Shown: one piece after another, positions 45,425-52,902 of the stretch
Numbering within the stretch: the first letter of the stretch is position 1
How the letters are laid out: each line of letters begins with the position of its first letter
Origin: Pedosphaera sp.
GTDB lineage: Bacteria; Verrucomicrobiota; Verrucomicrobiia; Limisphaerales; UBA9464
NCBI GenBank assembly: GCA_009695205.1
Contig: SIBK01000024.1
Location: 1 to 52,902 of the forward strand
Length of the DNA stretch: 52,902 nucleotides
Direction of reading: 5' to 3'
The notes under the pieces: model-generated
The model's input: the letters and a program-made list of their open reading frames with translations, nothing else
What the model was told of the DNA's origin: nothing
The model's database searches: none
Translations under genes and position numbers: made by a program

Positions 45425-48400
45425 ATGTCGCGCTTACAGCCTCATCCCCTCCCCTTCCCTCAATTTTCCCTGCCGCGGGAGTTGTCGGATCGAGTCGGCA
45501 TCCGCTATGTTCGCGCCGTGCCCCTGACCGCTATCAAGTGCGCGCGGTTTTCAAACCGTGCGGGTCGACCGTCGCCGCCGAGCCTTGGATGGGCCTGTGT
45601 GTTCGCCGTTTTCGGTGGATTTCTCGCCACCGCAACGTCGGCCATGGCCGCTGCCATAGCTGTGGATGTGGATTTTAACAGGGACATCCGGCCGATCTTC
45701 TCCGATCACTGTTATGCATGCCATGGGCCGGATGAAGCCAAGCGGAAGGGCGGTTTGCGCCTGGATTCGCAGGAGGAGGCGTTCAAGGAACTCAAGTCTG
45801 GCCATCGTGCGCTAGTTGTGGGTGACCCCACCAAGAGCACCCTGCTCACCCGGATCCGGAATTCGGATCCAGACGAGGTTATGCCTCCGCCGAAGGAAGG
45901 AAAACCCCTGACGGCCCGACAGATCGATTTGCTAACCCGCTGGGTGAATGCGGGCGCAACCTGGAAGCAGCACTGGTCCTTCGTGGCTCCGGACCGGCCT
46001 GTCGAACCGGCAGTGGCGAATACCCGTTGGACTCGGAATCCGGTGGATCAATTTCTTTTGAGTCGGCTGGAGCGGGAGCCCATGACTCCGGGAGCTGAAG
46101 CGGAGCGCCCCACATTGATACGTCGCGCCACCCTAGACCTTACCGGATTGCCGCCGACCATTGAGGAGGTCGATGCGTTTCTGGCGGACGGTTCCAAGGG
46201 TGCGTACGAAAAAGTGATCGACCGGCTGTTGAGTTCAGCGCATTACGGCGAGCGCATGGCCGCGCAGTGGCTCGATCTCGCGCGCTTTGCGGACACCAGC
46301 GGGTATCATTTTGACGGCACACGATACATGTGGCTTTGGCGGGATTGGACCATCCGGGCATTCAACGAGAACATGCCGCACGATCAGTTTACTGTGGAAC
46401 AGCTCGCGGGGGATCTGCTGCCCAACCCAACTCAATCGCAACGTGTCGCGACCGGTTTTTGCCGAAACAACATGACCACGGATGAAGGAGGGGCCGATCC
46501 GGACGAGTATCTTAACAAGTACGTCGTGGATCGCGTGAATACTCTCGGAAATGTCTGGTTAGGAGTGACGGTCGGTTGCGCAGAATGCCACGATCACAAG
46601 TACGATCCCGTCACAACACGAGATTTCTACCGTTTGTACGCCTTCTTCAACAGCGTGCCCGAAAAGGGACTGGACCGAATCCGGACCGATAACCCTCCGC
46701 CCCGCATTCCGGTGCCGGCTCCCGACCAGGCGGTGAAATTTGTTGAAGCCGAATTCCGCGTGCGCGACGCCGAAAAGACGCTCCAAGACCGTGAAAATGA
46801 AATCGGTGAAAAACAGGAAAAATGGGAACGCCTGACCCAAGCACGATTGCCACGGGAACTCGAAAACGAACCCGGCACTGTACATTTTCCGATGGATGAA
46901 TCCATCACACCCCGCGGAAACACCCATTCGACGGCACCCGACTCGACCAGGACCAGGACCGCAACCATAACCATAACTACGACGCCCCCGCCCCCGAGTA
47001 CGGCGCGATGGGTCGTCAGTGAACAACCCGAATATGTCGATGGTCGCGTCGGTAAAGCCTTGAGGCTTTCAGGGAGGACGCATGTCGAAATTCCCGCAGA
47101 CAACCTTCCTGTTTTCGGCCGCACGAACGCGTTTAGTTTTGGTGGATGGGTCCGTTTTGAAGGCGACGGGTGTGTGGCTAGTAAACAGACCGCAGCTCCC
47201 GAGTACCGAGGCATCGATCTTCTCGTCACCGACCGGAGGTTCGAGGTGCACTTCGCACGAAGCCGACCGGACGATGCGTTGAAGGTGAAAACGCGCGAGC
47301 AGTTTGGTCTAAAACAATGGAATCACGTCGTGGTGACTTACGACGGTTCCAGCAAAGCCTCCGGAGTTCGAATCCACGTCAACGGGCGGCCACGGGATCT
47401 TGAGACTCAGACTGATAAACTCAGCGGCGATCTGATCAATGACGAGCCGCTTCGATTTGGATCCAGAAAGATGGACGCGAAATTCACCGGGCTACTGGAT
47501 GACTTTCTCTTTTATCCGCGCGCGTTGTCCACCGACGATGTCCGTCAATTGGCTTGGCGGGGATTTCTCCCGATCGTAGTCCGGACCGGCGGCAAACGGA
47601 CATCGGAAGAGCAAGACGACCTCCGCCGATTCTATCGGGAGAATTATGCGATCGATCTAATCCAATCCGAGGCAGCCGTCGCAAACGCGCGGAAGACCCG
47701 GGAAGAATTGGTCGCATCGATTCCGACCACCATGGTGATGGAAGACATGCAACCCAGCCGGGACACGTTTCTATTGATCCGCGGGGATTTCCGGAATCCG
47801 GGTGAGAAATTGTCCGCGGGAACCCCCCTTTTCCTGCCACCCATTCCGTCGGAGAGTCCGACAAACCGGCTTGGACTCGCCCGTTGGCTGGTGGCAAAGA
47901 ACCATCCGCTGATGGCCCGAGTAACGGTGAATCGCTTTTGGGGCCTATTCTTCGGCACAGGCTTGGTCAAGACGATCAATGATTTCGGGGCCCAGGGAGA
48001 ATGGCCGAGTCACCCGGAATTGCTGGACTGGCTGGCGTGCCAATTCCGAGATGGCGGACGCGTCTGGAATCGGCCGGAGGCCGACGAACCCGGAGTATCG
48101 CGGGACGTAACGTCGTGGAACGTGAAGGAGTTAGTCCGCCTGCTGGTCACTTCCGCCGCCTATAGACAGAGCGCTGTGGTAAGTCGCGAAAAATTGGATC
48201 GCGACGCCTATAACCGTCTGCTAGCCCGCGGGCCCCGCGTTCGACTGGACGCCGAATTCATCCGTGACAATGCGCTGGCTGTGTCGGGACTGCTCAACGC
48301 CCGGATTGGAGGTCCCAGCGTCAAACCGTATCAGCCCTCGGGAATCTGGGATGGCACGGATTCGAAATACGACCAGGACAAGGGCGACCTGCTCTATCGC

Positions 48401-48850
48401 CGCGGGATGTATGTATTCTGGAGGCGATCGGCCCATTACCCGTCGTTTGCCACATTTGACGCCCCAAACCGCGAAGTGTGCACCTTTCTCAGGCAGCGAA
48501 CGCAAACCCCGCTGCAATCGTTGGTTCTGATGAACGATCCCGCGTATGTCGAATGTGCCCGTGGTCTGGCGCAACGTGTCCTGCGCGAGGAACCCAATGA
48601 TCTCGAACGACGGCTCGTTCTGGCATTTCGACACACCTTGGGGCGTATTCCCAAGCCCCAAGAGTTGACTGTGCTTCGGGAGACCTATCAAGCGCAACGA
48701 GTGGCGTACCGAGAAGACACCGCCGCGGCGGACAAATTACTGGCCGTCGGGGAATCGAAGTTACCCGAGACGGTTGACAAACCGGAATTGGCAGCCATGA
48801 CCTCGGTGGCGAATGTGCTTCTCAACCTCAGTGAAACTATAACCAAATGA
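45425..48850 (+). CDS. Exported cytochrome-c / DUF1549 / LamG / DUF1553 protein
   Basis: About 1140 residues. The start is uncertain: ATG 45425 or GTG 45518, both upstream of a signal sequence (CVFAVFGGFLATATSAMAA). The order is: planctomycete cytochrome-c domain with C-Y-A-C-H near residues 96-100, a MPPPKEGKPLT motif, and DUF1549 from about 195 (VDQFLLSRLE, TLDLTGLPPT, FRNNMTT-like FCRNNMTTDEGG, AECHDHKYDP). A Thr/Pro-rich linker (TRTRTATITITTTPPPP) near 520 and a LamG-like lectin domain at about 540-720 follow, then DUF1553 (TVNRFWGLFFGTGLV, FRHTLGRIPKPQEL) to the end. The family is linked to exported polysaccharide or sulfate-ester metabolism, but its chemistry is unproven. Its stop overlaps the DUF1501 start (ATGA at 48847-48850). 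Confidence 0.92.
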   Translation: MSRLQPHPLPFPQFSLPRELSDRVGIRYVRAVPLTAIKCARFSNRAGRPSPPSLGWACVFAVFGGFLATATSAMAAAIAVDVDFNRDIRPIFSDHCYACHGPDEAKRKGGLRLDSQEEAFKELKSGHRALVVGDPTKSTLLTRIRNSDPDEVMPPPKEGKPLTARQIDLLTRWVNAGATWKQHWSFVAPDRPVEPAVANTRWTRNPVDQFLLSRLEREPMTPGAEAERPTLIRRATLDLTGLPPTIEEVDAFLADGSKGAYEKVIDRLLSSAHYGERMAAQWLDLARFADTSGYHFDGTRYMWLWRDWTIRAFNENMPHDQFTVEQLAGDLLPNPTQSQRVATGFCRNNMTTDEGGADPDEYLNKYVVDRVNTLGNVWLGVTVGCAECHDHKYDPVTTRDFYRLYAFFNSVPEKGLDRIRTDNPPPRIPVPAPDQAVKFVEAEFRVRDAEKTLQDRENEIGEKQEKWERLTQARLPRELENEPGTVHFPMDESITPRGNTHSTAPDSTRTRTATITITTTPPPPSTARWVVSEQPEYVDGRVGKALRLSGRTHVEIPADNLPVFGRTNAFSFGGWVRFEGDGCVASKQTAAPEYRGIDLLVTDRRFEVHFARSRPDDALKVKTREQFGLKQWNHVVVTYDGSSKASGVRIHVNGRPRDLETQTDKLSGDLINDEPLRFGSRKMDAKFTGLLDDFLFYPRALSTDDVRQLAWRGFLPIVVRTGGKRTSEEQDDLRRFYRENYAIDLIQSEAAVANARKTREELVASIPTTMVMEDMQPSRDTFLLIRGDFRNPGEKLSAGTPLFLPPIPSESPTNRLGLARWLVAKNHPLMARVTVNRFWGLFFGTGLVKTINDFGAQGEWPSHPELLDWLACQFRDGGRVWNRPEADEPGVSRDVTSWNVKELVRLLVTSAAYRQSAVVSREKLDRDAYNRLLARGPRVRLDAEFIRDNALAVSGLLNARIGGPSVKPYQPSGIWDGTDSKYDQDKGDLLYRRGMYVFWRRSAHYPSFATFDAPNREVCTFLRQRTQTPLQSLVLMNDPAYVECARGLAQRVLREEPNDLERRLVLAFRHTLGRIPKPQELTVLRETYQAQRVAYREDTAAADKLLAVGESKLPETVDKPELAAMTSVANVLLNLSETITK

Positions 48851-50295
48851 ATTTTTTCGCCGAATCCGAACGTCTGCATTCCCGCCGGGTTTTCCTCAAG
48901 CAAAGCAGCACCGGCATGGGAGCGTTGGCGTTGGCTTCCCTTCTCAACCAAAGGACCGCTGCCGCCGGATCCGAACCCGGCCTCAAAATACCCGGTGCTC
49001 TGGGACATCTGCATCTCGCTCCCAAAGCGAAACGGATCATCTACCTGTTTCAGTCCGGAGCGCCCTCGCATCTCGATCTCTTTGATCCGAAGCCGAATCT
49101 GGCTACCCTCACCGGCACCGAGCTGCCCGCCTCCGTGCGCCAGGGTCAACGAATCACGGGCATGACCGCCGGCCAGAAGCAGCTACTAATCGTTGGTTCG
49201 CCCTTTAACTTCAAACGCTACGGAAAGAATGGCGTTGAAATGTCCGAACTGCTGCCACACACGGGCGGTATTGTCGACGATATCGCCCTGATCCGATCGA
49301 TGCACACCGACCCGATCAATCACGATCCAGCCGTGACGTTTATCGGCACGGGGCATCAGCAGCCGGGGAGGCCAACGATGGGAGCATGGCTGAGCTACGG
49401 GCTTGGCAGTGAGAACGAAAACCTGCCGGCATTCGTGGTTCTCACCAGCGGCGGCGGCGGGCAGCCGTTGCAGGCCCGCTACTGGGGTAACGGTTTTCTT
49501 CCGGGCAACCATCAGGGCGTCCAGTTCCGGGGAACCGGCGATCCTGTGCTCTATGTATCGAATCCGCCGGGTCTCAGCCAGAACTCCCGTCGGCAGCTGA
49601 TCGACTCGATGCAAGCACTGAACCGGATGCAGCTTGGCGAACTTGGAGATCCCGCCATCGCAACCCATATTGATAACTACGAACTGGCGTTCCGGATGCA
49701 GACAAGCGTGCCGGAATTGATGGACATAGGCCGGGAACCTAAGGCTGTCCTGGACATGTACGGAGCCGAGCCCGGGAAGGCCTCTTTCGCCAATAATTGC
49801 CTTCTGGCCCGTCGTTTGGCAGAACGGGGCGTCCGTTTCATCCAACTCTGTCATCGGGACTGGGATCATCACGGCGGCCTGCCCGAAGGCATCAAACGGC
49901 AGACGGGCATCACCGACCAGCCGAGCGCCGCTCTGGTGAAGGATCTGAAGCAGCGGGGATTGCTCGACGACACGTTGGTGATCTGGGGTGGCGAGTTCGG
50001 TCGCACCGCTTACTCCCAAGGCGAGATCCGCAAAGAGAACTTTGGGCGGGATCATCACCCCCGCTGCTACTCTCTTTGGCTGGCCGGCGGCGGCGTCAAA
50101 CCGGGGATCGTCATAGGGAAGACAGATGATTTCGGTTATAACATCGCGGAGGATCCCGTGAGCTGGCATGATTTTCATGCCACACTTTTGCACCTAATGG
50201 GGATTGACCACAAACGACTGACCTATCGATTTGAAGGACGGGACTACCGACTGACCGACGTACACGGTGAACGGGTTCCAGCACTATTAGCGTGA
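48847..50295 (+). CDS. DUF1501 protein, Tat-exported sulfatase-like
   Basis: 482 residues. The Tat-type signal HSRRVFLKQSSTGMGALALASLL is followed by the DUF1501 body: KRIIYLFQSGAPSHLDLFDPKP, HNDPAVT-like NHDPAVTFIGTG, VIWGGEFGRTAYSQG, GRDHHPRCYSLWLAGGG and [14 protein letters not shown]. The fold belongs to the alkaline phosphatase/sulfatase superfamily, with metal ligands in DWDHHGG, GGEFGRT and GRDHHP, but the catalytic Ser/Cys of true sulfatases is not obvious. DUF1501 genes almost always follow a DUF1549/DUF1553 gene, as here with an ATGA overlap, and the two products probably work together outside the cytoplasm. The relic at 2803-3003 is the tail of a second copy. Confidence 0.93.
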   Translation: MNFFAESERLHSRRVFLKQSSTGMGALALASLLNQRTAAAGSEPGLKIPGALGHLHLAPKAKRIIYLFQSGAPSHLDLFDPKPNLATLTGTELPASVRQGQRITGMTAGQKQLLIVGSPFNFKRYGKNGVEMSELLPHTGGIVDDIALIRSMHTDPINHDPAVTFIGTGHQQPGRPTMGAWLSYGLGSENENLPAFVVLTSGGGGQPLQARYWGNGFLPGNHQGVQFRGTGDPVLYVSNPPGLSQNSRRQLIDSMQALNRMQLGELGDPAIATHIDNYELAFRMQTSVPELMDIGREPKAVLDMYGAEPGKASFANNCLLARRLAERGVRFIQLCHRDWDHHGGLPEGIKRQTGITDQPSAALVKDLKQRGLLDDTLVIWGGEFGRTAYSQGEIRKENFGRDHHPRCYSLWLAGGGVKPGIVIGKTDDFGYNIAEDPVSWHDFHATLLHLMGIDHKRLTYRFEGRDYRLTDVHGERVPALLA

Positions 50296-50316
50296 TGAAC
50301 TCACCATTGGGGTCAG

Positions 50317-50361
50317 TCAATGGTATTGTAGTATTAGAGACTCATAGTACAATACTATTGA
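50317..50361. terminator. Long hairpin between convergent genes
   Basis: A 14-base arm at 50317-50330 (TCAATGGTATTGTA) pairs with 50348-50361 with only one non-Watson-Crick position, which can be a G-U pair in RNA. The loop is 17 bases. It lies in the 75-bp gap between DUF1501 (+) and prfC (-), is AT-rich and symmetric, and could end transcription from both sides, although neither side has a long T tract. Confidence 0.55.
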
Positions 50362-50370
50362 CCGAGCCCA

Positions 50371-52092
50371 TTAGGGATTCCGCGTTGGAGCCAGGGGGCT
50401 GAGCGGCAGGTTCGGGTGGTTCTGCACAAAATAGTTGAGGGACCATTCGGTCGGAAATAACGCGACAGCTTGGTTGTCGGCGTCAAATGCATACCGCCCC
50501 CCGGTCGGGAGGGAAATCGTGTCGAGCTGTTCCGGAAGTGTGCCGGCCGGAAGCCAGCGGACGGCACTGAACGGTGCCGCTTCCCGACGCGTTTCGGCAC
50601 CGTACTCCGTCTCAAGCCGGTATTGAAGCACCTCGAATTGCAGCGGTCCCACCGCCGCAAGCAAAGGTACTCGGCTCGCAGTGTCCTTCAAATGAAACGC
50701 CTGCGCCACGCCCTCTAAAAGCAACTGGTCGAGCCCCTGACGAAATTGTTTAAATTTCGCGGTGTTCGGATTATGGAAGTACTCGAAGACCTCGGGAGTG
50801 AAGCGCGGGATCTCATCAAATCGGATCGCGGGCGCTGCCGTAAGGGTATCCCCGATTCCAAATCCATCGTGCCCCACCAACCCAATGATATCACCCGGAT
50901 AGGCTTCATCGACTGTTTCCCGTTCATTCCCGAAAAGTTTGTGCGAACTGCTGAGACGCACCTTTCGGCCGGATTGCACATGGAGAACGGTTTTGTCCCG
51001 TTCGAAACGACCCGACACGACACGCACGAATGCGATGCGATCCCGATGCCGCGGATCCATATTCGCCTGAATCTTGAAAATGAACCCTGTGAACTCCTCG
51101 TCCGTCGGCTCGACCAACACTGGGTCCGCGCCTCCGGGGCCTGTCCCGGTCCCGACCGCCGCGCGGCCGCGCGGTGCGGAGGAATATCTCAGAAAACTGT
51201 CGAGCAGCAGTTGGACTCCGAAGTTATTGACGCCGGATCCATAGAAGACAGGCGTCAACCTTCCCGCCATCACGGCCTCATGGTCAAACGCGGCACCGGC
51301 GATTTCAACCAGATCAATCTGATCGCAAACCTGGTGGTACGTAGCGTCGTCTAGGCGTTCCCGGACGGTCGGGTCCTCCAGACCGGTCACCTCGACGGGC
51401 GCCCGGTACATGCCGCCGGTGACACGTTCAAACAGGTGGACCTTCTTCTCCTGGCGGTCATAGATTCCGCGGAAATCAGACCCGTTCCCGAGCGGCCAAT
51501 TCATCGGCACCGACTGGATGCCCAATACACGCTCCAGCTCGTCCAGGAGCTCGATCGGATCCCGAGCGGGGCGATCAAGCTTATTCATGAAAGTGAAGAT
51601 GGGCACACCTCGACGCGCACAGACTTCAAACAACTTTCGCGTCTGAGTTTCCACGCCCTTGCCGGCGTCAATCACCATGATCACCGCGTCGACTGCCGTG
51701 AGCACCCGGTAAGTGTCCTCGGAGAAGTCCTTGTGCCCGGGGGTATCCAGCAGGTTGATGTGGTAACCCTCGTATTCAAATTGGAGGACGGTGGAACTGA
51801 TCGAAATGCCTCGCTTCTTCTCCAACTCCATCCAGTCCGAGGTGGTTGCCCGCTGATTTTTCCGTGCAGTAACGGATCCGGCCAACTGGACGGCTCCACC
51901 GTATAACAGAAGCTTTTCGGTTAGCGTCGTTTTCCCCGCATCCGGATGCGAGATGATGGCGAAAGTGCGGCGGCGGGCGATTTCCTGCGGAAGCGTCACA
52001 AGTCCCGGGAGGCTACCAGTGACGCCCGGCGGAAGGGAAGCGGCGATCGCTGAATCGGTTTGCGCGGCAACCACGCCCGGGAACGGTTTCAC
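50371..52092 (-). CDS. prfC: Peptide chain release factor 3
   Basis: 573 residues. This GTPase recycles RF1/RF2 from the ribosome after peptide release. G1 is AIISHPDAGKTTLTEKLL near residue 45, switch II is LLDTPGHKDFSEDTYR, and G4 is FMNKLDRPARDP. Domain 2 and the RF3 C-terminal domain follow (GLVGHDGFGIGDTLT, LLAAVGPLQFEVLQYRLETEYGAE). The N-terminus carries about 35 residues more than typical 529-residue RF3; the ATG at 52092 may be too early, but no closer ATG precedes the G domain. It is a single-gene unit convergent with the DUF1501 gene. Expression and codon use look ordinary. Confidence 0.96.
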   Translation of the reverse strand: MKPFPGVVAAQTDSAIAASLPPGVTGSLPGLVTLPQEIARRRTFAIISHPDAGKTTLTEKLLLYGGAVQLAGSVTARKNQRATTSDWMELEKKRGISISSTVLQFEYEGYHINLLDTPGHKDFSEDTYRVLTAVDAVIMVIDAGKGVETQTRKLFEVCARRGVPIFTFMNKLDRPARDPIELLDELERVLGIQSVPMNWPLGNGSDFRGIYDRQEKKVHLFERVTGGMYRAPVEVTGLEDPTVRERLDDATYHQVCDQIDLVEIAGAAFDHEAVMAGRLTPVFYGSGVNNFGVQLLLDSFLRYSSAPRGRAAVGTGTGPGGADPVLVEPTDEEFTGFIFKIQANMDPRHRDRIAFVRVVSGRFERDKTVLHVQSGRKVRLSSSHKLFGNERETVDEAYPGDIIGLVGHDGFGIGDTLTAAPAIRFDEIPRFTPEVFEYFHNPNTAKFKQFRQGLDQLLLEGVAQAFHLKDTASRVPLLAAVGPLQFEVLQYRLETEYGAETRREAAPFSAVRWLPAGTLPEQLDTISLPTGGRYAFDADNQAVALFPTEWSLNYFVQNHPNLPLSPLAPTRNP

Positions 52093-52198
52093 CCCTGAAA
52101 GCAGCGGTTTCGCCCCAATCGAATTTGATTTTTACAGTTCCAACCGTACTTAATCTCAACGCAGTCGAAAAGTTACAAACAATGACAAATATCGACAC

Positions 52199-52693
52199 TT
52201 GAGAATGCTGTCATTGGCCTGTCTTAATAGCTGCGAATTGACGGTGGACGATGGCATCATGATGGACATTTCTCCAGGCAGCCTTGGCAACAATACCCTC
52301 GGAGCCGACAATGGCCATGGTTATACGAGCAATCCCGTGACCGGCCTGCCATACGAAGGTCTCCCGCTCATCCCCGACCTGATCGAACGGGTCACAGTTG
52401 CTCCTGTTTCCTCGGGGTATCACGCCGACCTTACCTCCGGAGAGATCGCCGTTTTCTGTTGGCCCGGCCAGCCGAAAAATCCTGTTAACGAAACCAGCGG
52501 CGCAGGGTGAATCCACGCCGAAAGTTGGGTGTCCTATCAGAAATTACAAGATTCAGTCCACGGCGAATCTCAATCTGCGATTTACGGACGATCCAGACGG
52601 CCCCGGGCTGGCATTCGAAACTTCGCTCACCCGCATCAATGCCTCGGTCGAAACACAAAGAGTTTATCGGGTCGCACGGTTGCTCAGCCGGTA
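52199..52693 (+). pseudogene. Gene remnant, possibly vanadium-haloperoxidase-like
   Basis: No intact gene spans 52093-52759. A segment near 52240-52365 encodes DDGIMMDISPGSLGNNTLG and NGHGYTSNPVTGLPYE, a pattern I associate with the central part of vanadium-dependent haloperoxidase-like secreted proteins. The sequence then loses that pattern. From about 52550 another frame reads LRFTDDPDGPGLAFETSL...VYRVARLLSR with a stop at 52692-52694, like the C-terminal FYRVxR ends of verrucomicrobial surface proteins. Together they suggest the two ends of one deleted, frameshifted gene. The family call is tentative. Confidence 0.4.
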
Positions 52694-52759
52694 ACGCGAA
52701 GTTTGTTGCAAAGATTACTTGCTTTCAATCCCGCCCTTCTGAAATTCAGAATAGTATAG

Positions 52760-52902
52760 TGCTCCCCAAAAACTAGACCAGGGGTTTAGATGGTGAGTGA
52801 AGAGAAACCATCAGGACAACTGGAAGAGCACGATGAAACGACAACGAAAAAAGCACAGTGGGGTTTTCAAGGCCCAGGTGGCTTTGGAGGCGGTGAAAGG
52901 CG
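52760..52902 (+). mobile_element. Left end of an IS3-family insertion sequence
   Basis: The sequence from 52760 (TGCTCCCCAAAAACTAGACC) has the TG start and CCCC-A run of an IS3-type terminal inverted repeat. About 70 bp further on, the orfA start follows. The right end lies outside the window. The insertion lies just beyond the gene remnant and may have contributed to its decay. Confidence 0.7.
52833..52902 (+). CDS. IS3-family transposase OrfA, N-terminus (cut by the window edge)
   Basis: The first 23 codons of an IS3-type OrfA are visible: MKRQRKKHSGVFKAQVALEAVKG. This is the standard start of the helix-turn-helix protein that, by a -1 frameshift into orfB, yields the full transposase. GGAAG lies about nine bases upstream of the ATG. 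Whether the element is complete cannot be seen. Confidence 0.85.
   Translation, partial: MKRQRKKHSGVFKAQVALEAVKG

Noticed and set aside
49186..50193. 335-codon open frame antisense to DUF1501
   Set aside because: The plus-strand protein carries all family motifs, and the antisense frame has none and no plausible start signal.

Overview
The window looks like a chromosomal segment from a Verrucomicrobiota bacterium, probably of the Pedosphaera/Limisphaerales type. The evidence is the gene repertoire: a PF07638-type ECF sigma factor, DUF1501 and DUF1549/DUF1553 proteins with planctomycete-type cytochrome c motifs, three CotH-kinase proteins (two of them giants with lamin-tail domains), a pseudopilin of the verrucomicrobial type, PQQ-type beta-propellers and several Tat-exported proteins. 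It also carries a family of intergenic hairpin repeats with a GCGGAC-TGCC-GTCCGC core. Planctomycetes share many of these families, so the phylum call rests on the combination and not on one gene. No rRNA, tRNA or CRISPR array was seen.

Layout. 1-3.4 kb: a terminator, an ECF sigma gene bracketed by 34-bp direct repeats, an NHL-repeat gene broken by one stop codon, and an orphan C-terminal DUF1501 fragment. 3.4-10 kb: cysC (+), then a minus-strand run of DJ-1/PfpI protein, secreted TIM-barrel protein and a 1450-aa lamin-tail/CotH protein. 10.2-15.2 kb: a plus-strand group of alpha/beta hydrolase, amidohydrolase, betaine-type Rieske oxygenase and FAD-dependent amine oxidase, with ATGA overlaps inside each pair, probably degrading a methylated amine. 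15.3-22.1 kb (minus): pseudopilin, beta-propeller, an MFS transporter with a large coiled-coil insert, and a protein made of about twenty 32-residue repeats. 22.2-35 kb (minus): a collapsed VapBC locus, two tandem Tat-exported paralogues, a double RidA-like protein, a 1787-aa lamin-tail/CotH protein, a third CotH protein and a second beta-propeller.

35-42.7 kb is a decay zone. An RND pump and its membrane-fusion partner carry stops, frameshifts and deletions. A large plus-strand surface protein is also broken by several frameshifts and a TAG. Between them lie clustered repeats and one small conserved-looking ORF. 42.7-45.3 kb (minus): a cytochrome-c domain protein and a MoaD-like / NIL-domain / L-fuconate-dehydratase-like group. 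45.4-50.3 kb (plus): a DUF1549/DUF1553 cytochrome gene overlapping a DUF1501 gene. 50.4-52.1 kb: prfC (minus). The right end holds a gene remnant and the left end of an IS3-family element cut by the window edge.

The intact genes suggest a heterotroph that invests in large exported surface proteins and in exported sugar and methylated-amine catabolism. The most unusual items are the 22.6-35 kb surface-protein cluster, the 32-residue-repeat solenoid, the MFS coiled-coil insert, the composite intergenic repeat family and the concentration of gene decay at 35-42.7 kb.
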